Both the position numbers and the translations under genes were made by a program. Below are positions 22,562 to 29,165 of a stretch of DNA of 36,420 nucleotides, piece by piece. Origin of the DNA: Thermomonas sp. Its GTDB lineage: Bacteria; Pseudomonadota; Gammaproteobacteria; Xanthomonadales; Xanthomonadaceae. Numbering within the stretch: the stretch's first letter is position 1; each line of letters begins with the position of its first letter. The notes under the pieces were generated by a model, which searched no databases, had not been told where the DNA came from, and was given only the letters and a program-made list of their open reading frames with translations. Location of the stretch: contig JAIMKJ010000017.1 in NCBI GenBank assembly GCA_020692565.1, positions 39,212 to 75,631 of the forward strand, given 5' to 3'.

Positions 22562-23461
22562 ATGACCGCAATGTCCGAGGACGACAGTAGTACCCGCGCA
22601 CAGGACGCCGCCGACAAGGCGCCTGTCGAGAAGAAGGCCGAGAAGCGCCGCTCCTGGCTCTCGCGGCTCAGCGCGGCGATCTCCGGCGAACCGGACAATC
22701 AGGAAGATCTGGTCGAGCTGCTGCGCGACGTGCAGGCCGACGGCGTAATCGACGCCGACACCCTGCGGATCATGGAAGGCGCCGTCGCCATTTCCGACAT
22801 GAGCGTCGGCGACATCATGGTGCCGCGCGCGCAGATGGTGGTGCTGCCGGTCGACGGCAAATTCATCGGACTGATGAAGGACGTGGTCGAATCCGGCCAC
22901 TCGCGCTTTCCGGTCCACGGCGAGGACCGCGACGAGATCCTCGGCATCCTGCTGGCAAAAGACCTGCTGCGCGGCGTGGTCGCCGACAACGGCCCCGGCA
23001 CGGTGCGCGAACTGCTGCGCCCGGCGGTGCTGGTGCCCGAATCCAAGCGCCTCGACATCCTGCTGCGCGAGTTCCGCCAGTCGCGCAACCACATGGCGAT
23101 CGTGATCGACGAATACGGCGGCGTCGCCGGCCTGGTCACCATCGAGGACGTGCTGGAACAGATCGTCGGCGAGATCGACGACGAGCACGACGACGCCGAA
23201 GACCCGAATGCGCTGATCGCGGCGCAGGCCGACGGCCAGTATCTGGTCGATGCGCTGACGCCCATTTCCGATTTCAACGCGCGGTTCGGCGCCGATTTCG
23301 ACGACGACGAATACGACACCATCGGCGGCCTGATCACCGCTGCCATCGGCCATCTGCCGGAAGCGGGCGAAGAGCTGACCCTCGGTCGTTTCGGCTTCCG
23401 GGTGGCGCGCGCCGACGCCCGCCGCCTGCACACGCTGCACGTGAGCGTGCATGCCGCCTGA
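22562..23461 (+). CDS. corC: CorC/YbeX family CBS-domain protein
   Basis: This 299-aa cytosolic protein has a charged N-terminus, then two CBS motifs: VGDIMVPRAQMVVLPVDGKF and a second around VPESKRLDILLREFRQSRNHMAIVIDEYGGVAGLVTIEDVLE (shown here as a position, residues about 160-200). The C-terminal CorC/HlyC transporter-associated domain begins around DEYDTIGGLITAAIGHLPEAG. It is linked to magnesium/cobalt tolerance and, in E. coli as YbeX, to rRNA metabolism. A -10-like TAAACT lies at 22529-22534. The end overlaps the next gene by 11 bp. Confidence 0.93.
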   Translation: MTAMSEDDSSTRAQDAADKAPVEKKAEKRRSWLSRLSAAISGEPDNQEDLVELLRDVQADGVIDADTLRIMEGAVAISDMSVGDIMVPRAQMVVLPVDGKFIGLMKDVVESGHSRFPVHGEDRDEILGILLAKDLLRGVVADNGPGTVRELLRPAVLVPESKRLDILLREFRQSRNHMAIVIDEYGGVAGLVTIEDVLEQIVGEIDDEHDDAEDPNALIAAQADGQYLVDALTPISDFNARFGADFDDDEYDTIGGLITAAIGHLPEAGEELTLGRFGFRVARADARRLHTLHVSVHAA

Positions 23462-24680
23462 TCAACGCGAGCGCCGCCGCCGCGCGGCCGTCGCGGCGCT
23501 GCTGGCATCGCTGCTCGCACTGGTCTTCAGCGTCGCCTGCATGGCGCAGGATGTGTCGCGGGTCGGGCAGCCGGCCGCACCGCGGATCGGCATCGCGACG
23601 ATGCAGCCGGGCGAGATCTTCTTCGAACGCTTCGGCCACAACGCCATCGTCGTCGACGATCCATCCTTGGGCGAACCGCTGTCCTACAACTTCGGCTTCT
23701 TCGACATGGCCGAACCCGACTTCATCGGCCGCTTCGTCAAGGGCGACATGCGCTATTACCTCGCGCGCCTGCCGTGGCGCGACGACCTGCAGTACTACCT
23801 CGACACCGGACGCGGCGTGAGTATCCAGTGGCTCGACCTCTCGCCTGCGCAGGCCCGCGGAATGGCCGCCGCGCTGGCCGAGAACGCCAAGCCCGAGAAC
23901 GCGCGCTACCGCTACGACTACTTCATCGACAACTGCGCCACCCGCGTGCGCGACGCCATCGACCGCAGCCTCGGCGGCGCCCTGAAACCGCAGCTCACCG
24001 CGCGTTCGCAGGGCAACAGCTTCCGCAGCGAAGCCGTGCGCCTGGCCTCGCCCGCGCCGTGGATGTGGCTGGGCTTCGACATCGGCCTGGGCCCGTCGTC
24101 CGACCCGCCGATGTCGCGCTGGGAAGAGGCCTACGTGCCGATGCGCCTCGCCGCCAGCCTGCACGAAGCGAAACTCGCCGACGGCCGCCCGCTGGTCGCC
24201 AGCGAGGAACAGGTCGCGCCGCACCGCATCGCCCCCGAGCCGCCGGAATTCCAGCGCGCCTGGTGGCGCTGGCTGCTGGCTGGCCTCGCGATCGCCGCGC
24301 TGTGGTCGTGGCTGCAGTCGCGGCGTCCCAAGTCCGCCGCGGCCATTGCGCTGGCGTTCTGGTCCGTCGCCGCGCTGCTGGGCACCGTGATGGCGCTGAT
24401 CTGGCTGGGCACCGAACACCGCTTCGGCTGGGCCAACCACAACCTGATGCTGCTCAGCCCGCTGTCGTGGCTGCTGCTGCCCGGCGGCTGGCGGTTGGCG
24501 CGCGGCCAACCCGCGGGGTCGCTGTTCCGGCGCGCGCTGATCGCGACCGTCGTCCTCGCCATCCTCGCCCCGTTCCTGCACTGGTCCATCGCCGTCCCAC
24601 AGGCCAACGCCCACTGGATCGCCCTGCTGCTGCCGATCCACGCCGCCTTCGGCATCGCCTGGCTGCGCAATCCCCCGTAG
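23451..24680 (+). CDS. DUF4105 (Lnb N-terminal periplasmic domain) membrane protein
   Basis: This 409-aa protein has a basic start then a signal anchor (AAVAALLASLLALVFSVACMA). A periplasmic DUF4105 domain follows, with ERFGHNAIVVDD (His) and DYFIDNCATRVRDAID (Cys), the likely catalytic Cys-His pair. Five C-terminal hydrophobic segments follow from about WWRWLLAGLAIAALWSWL. This layout resembles lipoprotein N-acylation transferases of the Lnb type, where DUF4105 is the periplasmic part. Lying directly behind corC, it occupies the place where lnt sits in many proteobacteria. Enzymatic activity is inferred. The start overlaps corC, and the stop TAG at 24678-24680 is provided by a REP head (GTAGGA). 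Confidence 0.82.
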   Translation: MPPDQRERRRRAAVAALLASLLALVFSVACMAQDVSRVGQPAAPRIGIATMQPGEIFFERFGHNAIVVDDPSLGEPLSYNFGFFDMAEPDFIGRFVKGDMRYYLARLPWRDDLQYYLDTGRGVSIQWLDLSPAQARGMAAALAENAKPENARYRYDYFIDNCATRVRDAIDRSLGGALKPQLTARSQGNSFRSEAVRLASPAPWMWLGFDIGLGPSSDPPMSRWEEAYVPMRLAASLHEAKLADGRPLVASEEQVAPHRIAPEPPEFQRAWWRWLLAGLAIAALWSWLQSRRPKSAAAIALAFWSVAALLGTVMALIWLGTEHRFGWANHNLMLLSPLSWLLLPGGWRLARGQPAGSLFRRALIATVVLAILAPFLHWSIAVPQANAHWIALLLPIHAAFGIAWLRNPP

Positions 24681-24838
24681 GAGGGCCTTCAGGCCCGTTG
24701 CGCGACAACCGCTCCTCGTAGGAGGGCCTTCAGGCCCGAGCTCTCCGGAACGATCACCGCGATCCCATCAAGCTCGGGGCTGAAGCCCCTCCTACAACAT
24801 CGCCTCCCGACCCCTCGTAGGAGGGCCTTCAGGCCCGA
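24677..24838. repeat. REP cluster upstream of RAYT (four hairpins)
   Basis: Forward copies lie at 24677-24697, 24718-24742 and 24817-24838 (GTAGGAGGGCCTTCAGGCCC). A reverse copy with changed stem (GGGGC/GCCCC, loop TTCA) lies at 24771-24795. Forward heads point toward the DUF4105 gene; the first supplies its stop codon. Spacers are 20-29 bp and carry no shared sequence I could find. The cluster ends about 85 bp before the RAYT start. Confidence 0.9.
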
Positions 24839-24922
24839 TCTTTCCCGCTCTCGGAAAACACCGACATCCCGCTGCGGCGTTGCCTGATGCCATCGCCCCC
24901 GGCATCCACACATGCTGCACGC

Positions 24923-25378
24923 ATGAACTACGCACACCACCAACTACGCAAAGGCCGCGTCTCGCAACCGGGACAAATCTATCTCATCACCTTCTGCACA
25001 CACGCGCGCAAACCGATCTTCCGCGATCACGACATCGCCACCGATGCGGTCGCCGCACTGCTCGAACCCCGGCTCTGGACCGACGCCCGCCTCATGACGT
25101 GGGTGCTGATGCCAGATCACTGGCACGGCCTGATCCAGCTCGATACCGAGATCGCGCTATCGCAAGTGATCGGCAGGCTCAAAGGCGCCAGCGCCCGCCT
25201 CCTGGGCCAGCGTCATCCGCAGATCGGGCCCATCTGGCAGAACAGCTTCCACGATCATGCGCTGCGCGTCGAAGAAGACCTCCCGACCGTGACGCACTAC
25301 ATCCTCGACAACCCGGTCCGCGCTGGCCTGGTAGACACGCCATCCGCCTACCCGTATTCGGGCAGCCCGCCCCTGTAG
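24923..25378 (+). CDS. REP-associated tyrosine transposase (RAYT, IS200-like Y1 fold)
   Basis: This 151-aa Y1 HUH nuclease-like protein has LITFCTHARKPIF, the HxH motif His66-Trp-His68 in LMPDHWHGLIQL, RLKGASARLLG and GPIWQNSFHDHALR. The catalytic Tyr126 is in VTHYILDNPVRAGLV. RAYTs are single-copy, domesticated IS200/IS605 relatives that cut and join REP hairpins with a GTAG head. This gene is bracketed on both sides by such hairpins, so it is the likely driver of the REPs in this genome. The start ATG at 24923 gives MNYAHHQLRKGRVSQPG, the usual family start; an in-frame ATG at 24887 adds only low-complexity residues. The stop TAG is inside the first downstream REP. Confidence 0.93.
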   Translation: MNYAHHQLRKGRVSQPGQIYLITFCTHARKPIFRDHDIATDAVAALLEPRLWTDARLMTWVLMPDHWHGLIQLDTEIALSQVIGRLKGASARLLGQRHPQIGPIWQNSFHDHALRVEEDLPTVTHYILDNPVRAGLVDTPSAYPYSGSPPL

Positions 25379-25491
25379 GAGGGCCTTCAGGCCCGAGCCT
25401 TCCCGAACGATCGCCGCAACCCTTAGAGCTCGGGCCTGAAGGCCCTCCTACGGGCCCTCCTACGCGAGCTCGGGCCTGAAGGCCCTCCTAC
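25375..25491. repeat. REP cluster downstream of RAYT
   Basis: A forward copy at 25375-25398 contains the RAYT stop TAG. Reverse copies lie at 25427-25451 and 25466-25491, with a truncated reverse head (GGGCCCTCCTAC) at 25452-25463 between them. The forward/reverse pair forms a BIME-like unit between RAYT and corA. The same half-copy arrangement recurs upstream of cstA. Confidence 0.9.
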
Positions 25492-25536
25492 GGCGCCGGC
25501 TTGCCCATGCAGCCCCATCCCGGCAAGCTGCCTGCC

Positions 25537-26538
25537 ATGAACAGCCCCGCCACCGCACCGACGCTGCCGCAATGCGTCGTCAACTGCGCCGTGTACCGCA
25601 ACGGCGAGCGCACCGACATCAGCCTCGACCACATCAGCGACGCCCTCGCCATCGACGACGGCAGCTTCGTGTGGGTGGGCCTGTACGAACCCGAGGAAAC
25701 CCTGCTCGACAAACTGCAGGAAGAATTCGGCCTGCATGACCTCGCCATCGAAGACGCCCAGCACGCGCACCAGCGCCCGAAAATCGAGGCCTACGGCAAC
25801 TCGCTGTTCCTCGCCGTGCACACCGCTCAACTGCTCGACGGCCACGTGCGCTTCGGCGAAACCCACGCCTTCGTCGGCCCGCGTTTCCTGGTCACCGTCC
25901 GCCACGGCGCATCGCTGTCGTACCGCCACGTGCGCGCGCGCTTCGAGCGCGAACCGGAACTCCTCGCGCAAGGCCCGGCGTTCGCGCTGTACGGCATCCT
26001 CGATTTCATCGTCGACAACTACCAGCCCATCGTCAACGAATTCCGCGACGAACTGAACACGCTCGAACACGACATCTTCGCCGCCGAATTCCGCCGCGAC
26101 ACCATCGTCAAACTCTACGAACTCAAGAAGGAACTCACCCAGCTGCGACTCGCCGTCGCCCCGCTGCAGGACATCCTCGCCCAGCTCACCCGCACCCCGA
26201 TGACCCAGGTGACGGACGAAGCCAAACTCTATTTCCGCGACGTCCTCGACCACGTGGTCCGCCTCAACGACGCCATCGACACCCTGCGCGAAATGCTCAG
26301 CGCCGCCATGAGCGTCAACCTGTCCCTGGTCACCATCAACCAGGGCGAAGTGGTGAAGAAACTCGCCGGCTGGGCCGCCCTCCTCGCCGCCCCCACCCTC
26401 GTCGCCAGCTGGTACGGCATGAACTTCAAGTTCATGCCCGAGATCGAAGGCAAATACAGCTACGCCATCCTCATCGGCGGCGTCGCCACCGTCTGCTTCG
26501 CGCTGTACCGGTATCTGAAGAAGGTGCGGTGGCTGTAG
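25537..26538 (+). CDS. corA: CorA family magnesium/cobalt channel
   Basis: This 333-aa CorA-family protein has a large N-terminal cytosolic alpha/beta domain (SFVWVGLYEPEETLL, DLAIEDAQHAHQRPKIE). A long helix follows, and the two C-terminal helices carry the pore signature YGMNF (Gly294-Met295-Asn296). The usual extracellular loop after GMN is MPEIEGKY. It forms a pentamer in the inner membrane that takes up Mg2+ and Co2+. The ATG at 25537 (MNSPATAPT) is preferred over an ATG at 25507 that runs into the REP cluster. The stop TAG lies in GTAGGA at 26535-26540, which may be the remnant of a REP head at the edge of the AT-rich island. Confidence 0.93.
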   Translation: MNSPATAPTLPQCVVNCAVYRNGERTDISLDHISDALAIDDGSFVWVGLYEPEETLLDKLQEEFGLHDLAIEDAQHAHQRPKIEAYGNSLFLAVHTAQLLDGHVRFGETHAFVGPRFLVTVRHGASLSYRHVRARFEREPELLAQGPAFALYGILDFIVDNYQPIVNEFRDELNTLEHDIFAAEFRRDTIVKLYELKKELTQLRLAVAPLQDILAQLTRTPMTQVTDEAKLYFRDVLDHVVRLNDAIDTLREMLSAAMSVNLSLVTINQGEVVKKLAGWAALLAAPTLVASWYGMNFKFMPEIEGKYSYAILIGGVATVCFALYRYLKKVRWL

Positions 26539-26838
26539 GAAAATAACGGCGGCGGTATACATTGGCGATGCACACCATACAGCGATACATGGAAATCGGA
26601 ATTCAAGGCCCTATAGACATTTCACCTTACTAGTTGCAACCTTAAGTCGTTTTTATCCTACAGCCGAGGGCGCGCGCCGCACTGGTTCGAAGGTGCATTC
26701 CTGAGGCGCTCTATACTTAGGCTGGAATGCTTATGGAAACTGGCAATTACTTGCTGCAGTCGTCACCTTGTGTCGCCGAATTAAAGAATTCAGCAGCGTG
26801 GTCGCTCGATAATTTCTTGCAAACAGAAGGGAACTCTT
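26539..26838. other. AT-rich non-coding stretch at an island boundary
   Basis: This 300-bp gap separates corA from the DUF4062-like gene. Base composition falls sharply from the surrounding GC-rich level. I found no protein-coding remnant I can name. A 56-codon frame at 26727-26897 overlaps the next gene start and shows no family. A -10-like TATACT lies at 26712-26717 without a clear -35. The stretch looks like acquired DNA. Confidence 0.5.
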
Positions 26839-27676
26839 ATGTCGTTTTCCGCATCGGTCTATCGCGTCCTTATTGCTTCACCTTCAGATGTAGCTGAAGA
26901 ATCGAGCAGCAGTAGCCTCTGCAATTCATGATTGGAACTCTCACAACTCTAAAGTGAGGGGAATCGTGCTTCTTCCCGTCATGTGGGAAACCCATGCCGC
27001 CCCCTCACTGGATGCCCGTCCGCAAGCAGTGATAAATGATCAACTTGTTCGCGATTGCGACATGCTCGTAGGTATCTTCTGGACACGACTAGGATCCCCT
27101 ACTGGCGAAGCAGAATCAGGCACAATCGAAGAAATAAACTGGTTTGTAAAAGAAAAAAAACCAGTGATGATTTATTTTTCAACTCGAAACTTGCCCAGCA
27201 ACTGCGATATTGACCAAGTTAAGCGACTGCGTGAATTCAAGAAGCAAATCCAGCAAAAGGGCTTGGTGTTCGACTATGAGACGCCATCGACTCTCGAGAA
27301 CATGTTGTTTAAGCAGCTTACGACCGTCATTGATCGTATGAATGTCACCCCCACTGTTAACGTGGCAGAACTCAAACGAGCAACAAAATCAGAAGCTGTT
27401 TCCACGGAAAATTCGGACACTAAATCCTTTGAACTCAACAATATCGCCAACGAAGAAGTGGTGATTTTATATGATTATACTGACAAGTCTTTTGTGGTAG
27501 CCGGCAATACCATTGCACATAAAGATAAATTTAAGGAATGGGGCGGACGTTGGATGAAAGCTCGAGGCGGTCAATATGTCTGGATGTTTGCAAAGAAGAG
27601 TAATCTCGAGCGAGTCGCCAAATTGCTAAAAAAGAAAAAAGTGCTAATTCCGTACCCAGTTGCCCCAGCCGAATAA
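26839..27676 (+). pseudogene. Frameshifted DUF4062/TIR-like effector gene
   Basis: The ATG at 26839 follows a good Shine-Dalgarno (AGAAGG, 26825-26830). It encodes MSFSASVYRVLIASPSDVAEE, the start of a DUF4062-like domain, and then reads into a stop. Removing one T at 26902 restores RAAVASAIHDWNSHNSKVRG and joins the frame that runs to 27676. That frame has WETHA, QAVINDQLVRDCDMLVGIFW, TRLGSPTGEAESGTIEEI and PVMIYFS, all typical of the flavodoxin-like DUF4062 group often linked to conflict systems. The C-terminal part (GNTIAHKDKFKEWGGRW to VWMFAKK) is a small domain seen in phage/plasmid-type proteins. So it is a single-base frameshift, by mutation or sequencing error. An ORF from 26954 would lack the first motif. 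The codon use is AT-rich and unlike that of its neighbours. Confidence 0.8.
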
Positions 27677-27773
27677 AGAGGCGAATTGCCATGATACCCA
27701 TGTTGCAATACGCATTGAGTCGGCAAGCGATACGCGACACGCTTACGTCACCATCCACGCGGCGAACACCGAC

Positions 27774-28034
27774 ATGACTGGATTGAAAAACATCGGCTGG
27801 GGGCTGCTGTCGCTGTTCGCGGCGTTCTGTCTGGGTACGGTGGCGCTGTCGCGGGGGGAGACGATCAGTGCGTTCTGGATCGTGGCGGCGGCGGTGTCGA
27901 TGTTCGCGATCGGGTACCGGTTCTACTCGAAATACATCGCGGAGTACGCGCTGCATCGCGCGGAATTCGACATCGGCCAGCGCGTCCGCGTGCGGGTGCA
28001 CGTGGGGCGGCTGGTGATCGAACCGACGGGCTGA
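27774..28034 (+). pseudogene. Chimeric remnant: cstA 5' end fused to a SymE-like toxin tail
   Basis: The 86-codon frame starts MTGLKNIGWGLLSLFAAFCL, the N-terminus of CstA. The 161 bp at 27794-27954 match 29186-29346 with about five differences (about 97%). After the junction at about 27955 the sequence leaves cstA and reads HRAEFDIGQRVRVRVHVGRL then VIEPTG and a stop. That resembles the C-terminal SymE-type fold (xFxIGQRVxVxVxxGRLVIxP). So a truncated cstA copy has joined a symE remnant. It cannot make a working transporter. Upstream bases code nothing recognised. Confidence 0.72.
27794..27954 (+). repeat. Partial duplicate of the cstA 5' end (copy 1)
   Basis: This copy is 161 bp with five mismatches to 29186-29346 at an offset of exactly 1,392 bp. 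No indel is present. The bases just before it differ in sequence but still encode a CstA-like start (MTGLKNIGW against MTMIRIAGW). The second copy is inside the intact cstA. Confidence 0.9.
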
Positions 28035-28205
28035 GCCCGTGCCCTGCCGGGCGGCAATGGCGCATGCATGGCTATCGCCGCCGGCCTTCCAGGCACGCTT
28101 GCCGGTCAGCGGGCAACGATGGCGGTCGAAGGGTATGCGTGGGCTTGGCGCGGCGTACTAGGGTGTATGGATTTTCGTGTGCGCGGCACGCCGGGCGCGG
28201 CCTAT

Positions 28206-28241
28206 CCGATTGATCTGACAGGTCCGATTGATCTAACAGGT
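28206..28241 (+). repeat. 18-bp tandem repeat, two units
   Basis: CCGATTGATCTGACAGGT at 28206-28223 and CCGATTGATCTAACAGGT at 28224-28241 differ at one base. They lie 60 bp upstream of the lipoprotein gene, just before a possible -10 (TACACT, 28264-28269). They might be a binding site or simple slippage. The rest of the 28035-28301 gap shows nothing else I can name. Confidence 0.7.
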
Positions 28242-28301
28242 TTTTCCGGCGAGGGCGATTGCCTACACTGGGCCGGCTCGCCCGAAAGGCCCAAGGACAG
28301 G

Positions 28302-28910
28302 ATGGTCATGCAGTCACTCCCGCAATCTCTCGCCGTATGGGCGTGCCTGGGTCTGGCGCTGCTGTCGGCATGCGCGTCGCAGCCGGGGCTGTCTCAACCC
28401 GATGCTTCGGATGCCGAGCTGTCGGCATTCCTGCCCGCTGGCGCCAGTCTGCGTCTGGCCGCACGCGGGGACTTGGACGGCGATGGCGACCAGGACGCGG
28501 CGATCGTGTTGGAAGCCGGTGATGGCGAAGCGGCCCGCCAGCCTCGCCCGTTGCTGGTGTTGCGTCGCGATGCCGACGGGCGCCTGCAACGGGCGATCGA
28601 CAGCCCGCGCGCGATCGCCTGCCTTCGCTGCGGCGGCATGGCCGGCGACCCGCTGCAGAGCATCCGCATCGAACCCGGAGCGCTCACGCTGCGTTTCGAG
28701 GGCGGGTCGCGCGAGTCGTGGTCGAGCGAGTTCCGCTTCACGCCTGCGCCCGGGAGCGACGACTGGCGCTTGACGGGCGTGGTGCATCGCGGGTTCGACC
28801 GCGCCGAAGGCGGGAGAGGCGCGGAACGCGTGCTGGGCCCGGAAGAGATCGGGGATGTGTCGCTGGCTTCGTTCGATGCGTCGGAATTTCCTGCGGATGC
28901 GTTGCGTTGA
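28302..28910 (+). CDS. Putative lipoprotein with a Ca-binding-like Asp loop
   Basis: The 202-aa product starts MVMQSLPQSLAVWACLGLAL, with lipobox LLSAC about residue 23. An acidic loop GDLDGDGDQDAAIVLE (about residues 55-70) of the FG-GAP/EF-hand style follows, and then a beta-rich remainder (LLVLRRDADGRLQRAID, IEPGALTLRFEGGSRESW). It is probably anchored in the outer or inner membrane on the periplasmic side. The RBS AAGGA at 28293-28297 suits either ATG 28302 or 28308. The frame extends upstream to 28068 but without a leader. There is no family name I am sure of. It sits between the chimeric cstA copy and a REP cluster and is in the normal GC range, so it is older than the AT-rich scar. Confidence 0.75.
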   Translation: MVMQSLPQSLAVWACLGLALLSACASQPGLSQPDASDAELSAFLPAGASLRLAARGDLDGDGDQDAAIVLEAGDGEAARQPRPLLVLRRDADGRLQRAIDSPRAIACLRCGGMAGDPLQSIRIEPGALTLRFEGGSRESWSSEFRFTPAPGSDDWRLTGVVHRGFDRAEGGRGAERVLGPEEIGDVSLASFDASEFPADALR

Positions 28911-28980
28911 GGGTTTGCGGCGTGTGTGGGTTGTTTGGGTGGTGGGTGGCGGCGGGGTGTTTGGATACAGGGTCAAGAGA

Positions 28981-29070
28981 TCGGGCCTGAAGGCCCTCCT
29001 ACGAAAAAGCCCTCCTACGGAAGAGCGAGAGATCGGGCCTGAAGGCCCTCCTACAGGGAGGCCCTCCTAC
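28981..29070 (-). repeat. REP cluster upstream of cstA, full and half copies
   Basis: Full reverse copies lie at 28981-29002 and 29033-29054 (TCGGGCCTGAAGGCCCTCCT then AC). Each is followed by a half copy keeping only the head, at 29009-29018 and 29060-29070 (GCCCTCCTAC). The arrangement full-half-full-half suggests duplication of a full plus half unit. It ends about 95 bp before the cstA start. Confidence 0.9.
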
Positions 29071-29165
29071 GAAAGCCAGAGCCCCGCGGCTTGATTGACC
29101 GGCAGGGGTATCCGGGCGACCCTTCGGGCTTCGGCCGGAGGGGCCGCGCATTCGGGATGTGGGGC

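Noticed and set aside
26680..26700. GGTTCGAA resembling a tRNA T-loop, possible attachment site
   Set aside because: No acceptor or anticodon stem could be matched around it, and no direct repeat was found at the other end of the island.
26727..26897. A 56-codon frame before and across the DUF4062 start
   Set aside because: It has no Shine-Dalgarno and no family, and it overlaps a start with a good RBS in another frame.
27660..27773. Coding upstream of the chimeric cstA/symE frame
   Set aside because: The frame is open but the residues match nothing, and the ATG at 27774 matches the CstA start.
28068..28301. N-terminal extension of the lipoprotein gene
   Set aside because: It would bury the signal peptide and lipobox 78 residues inside, and a RBS lies directly before 28302.
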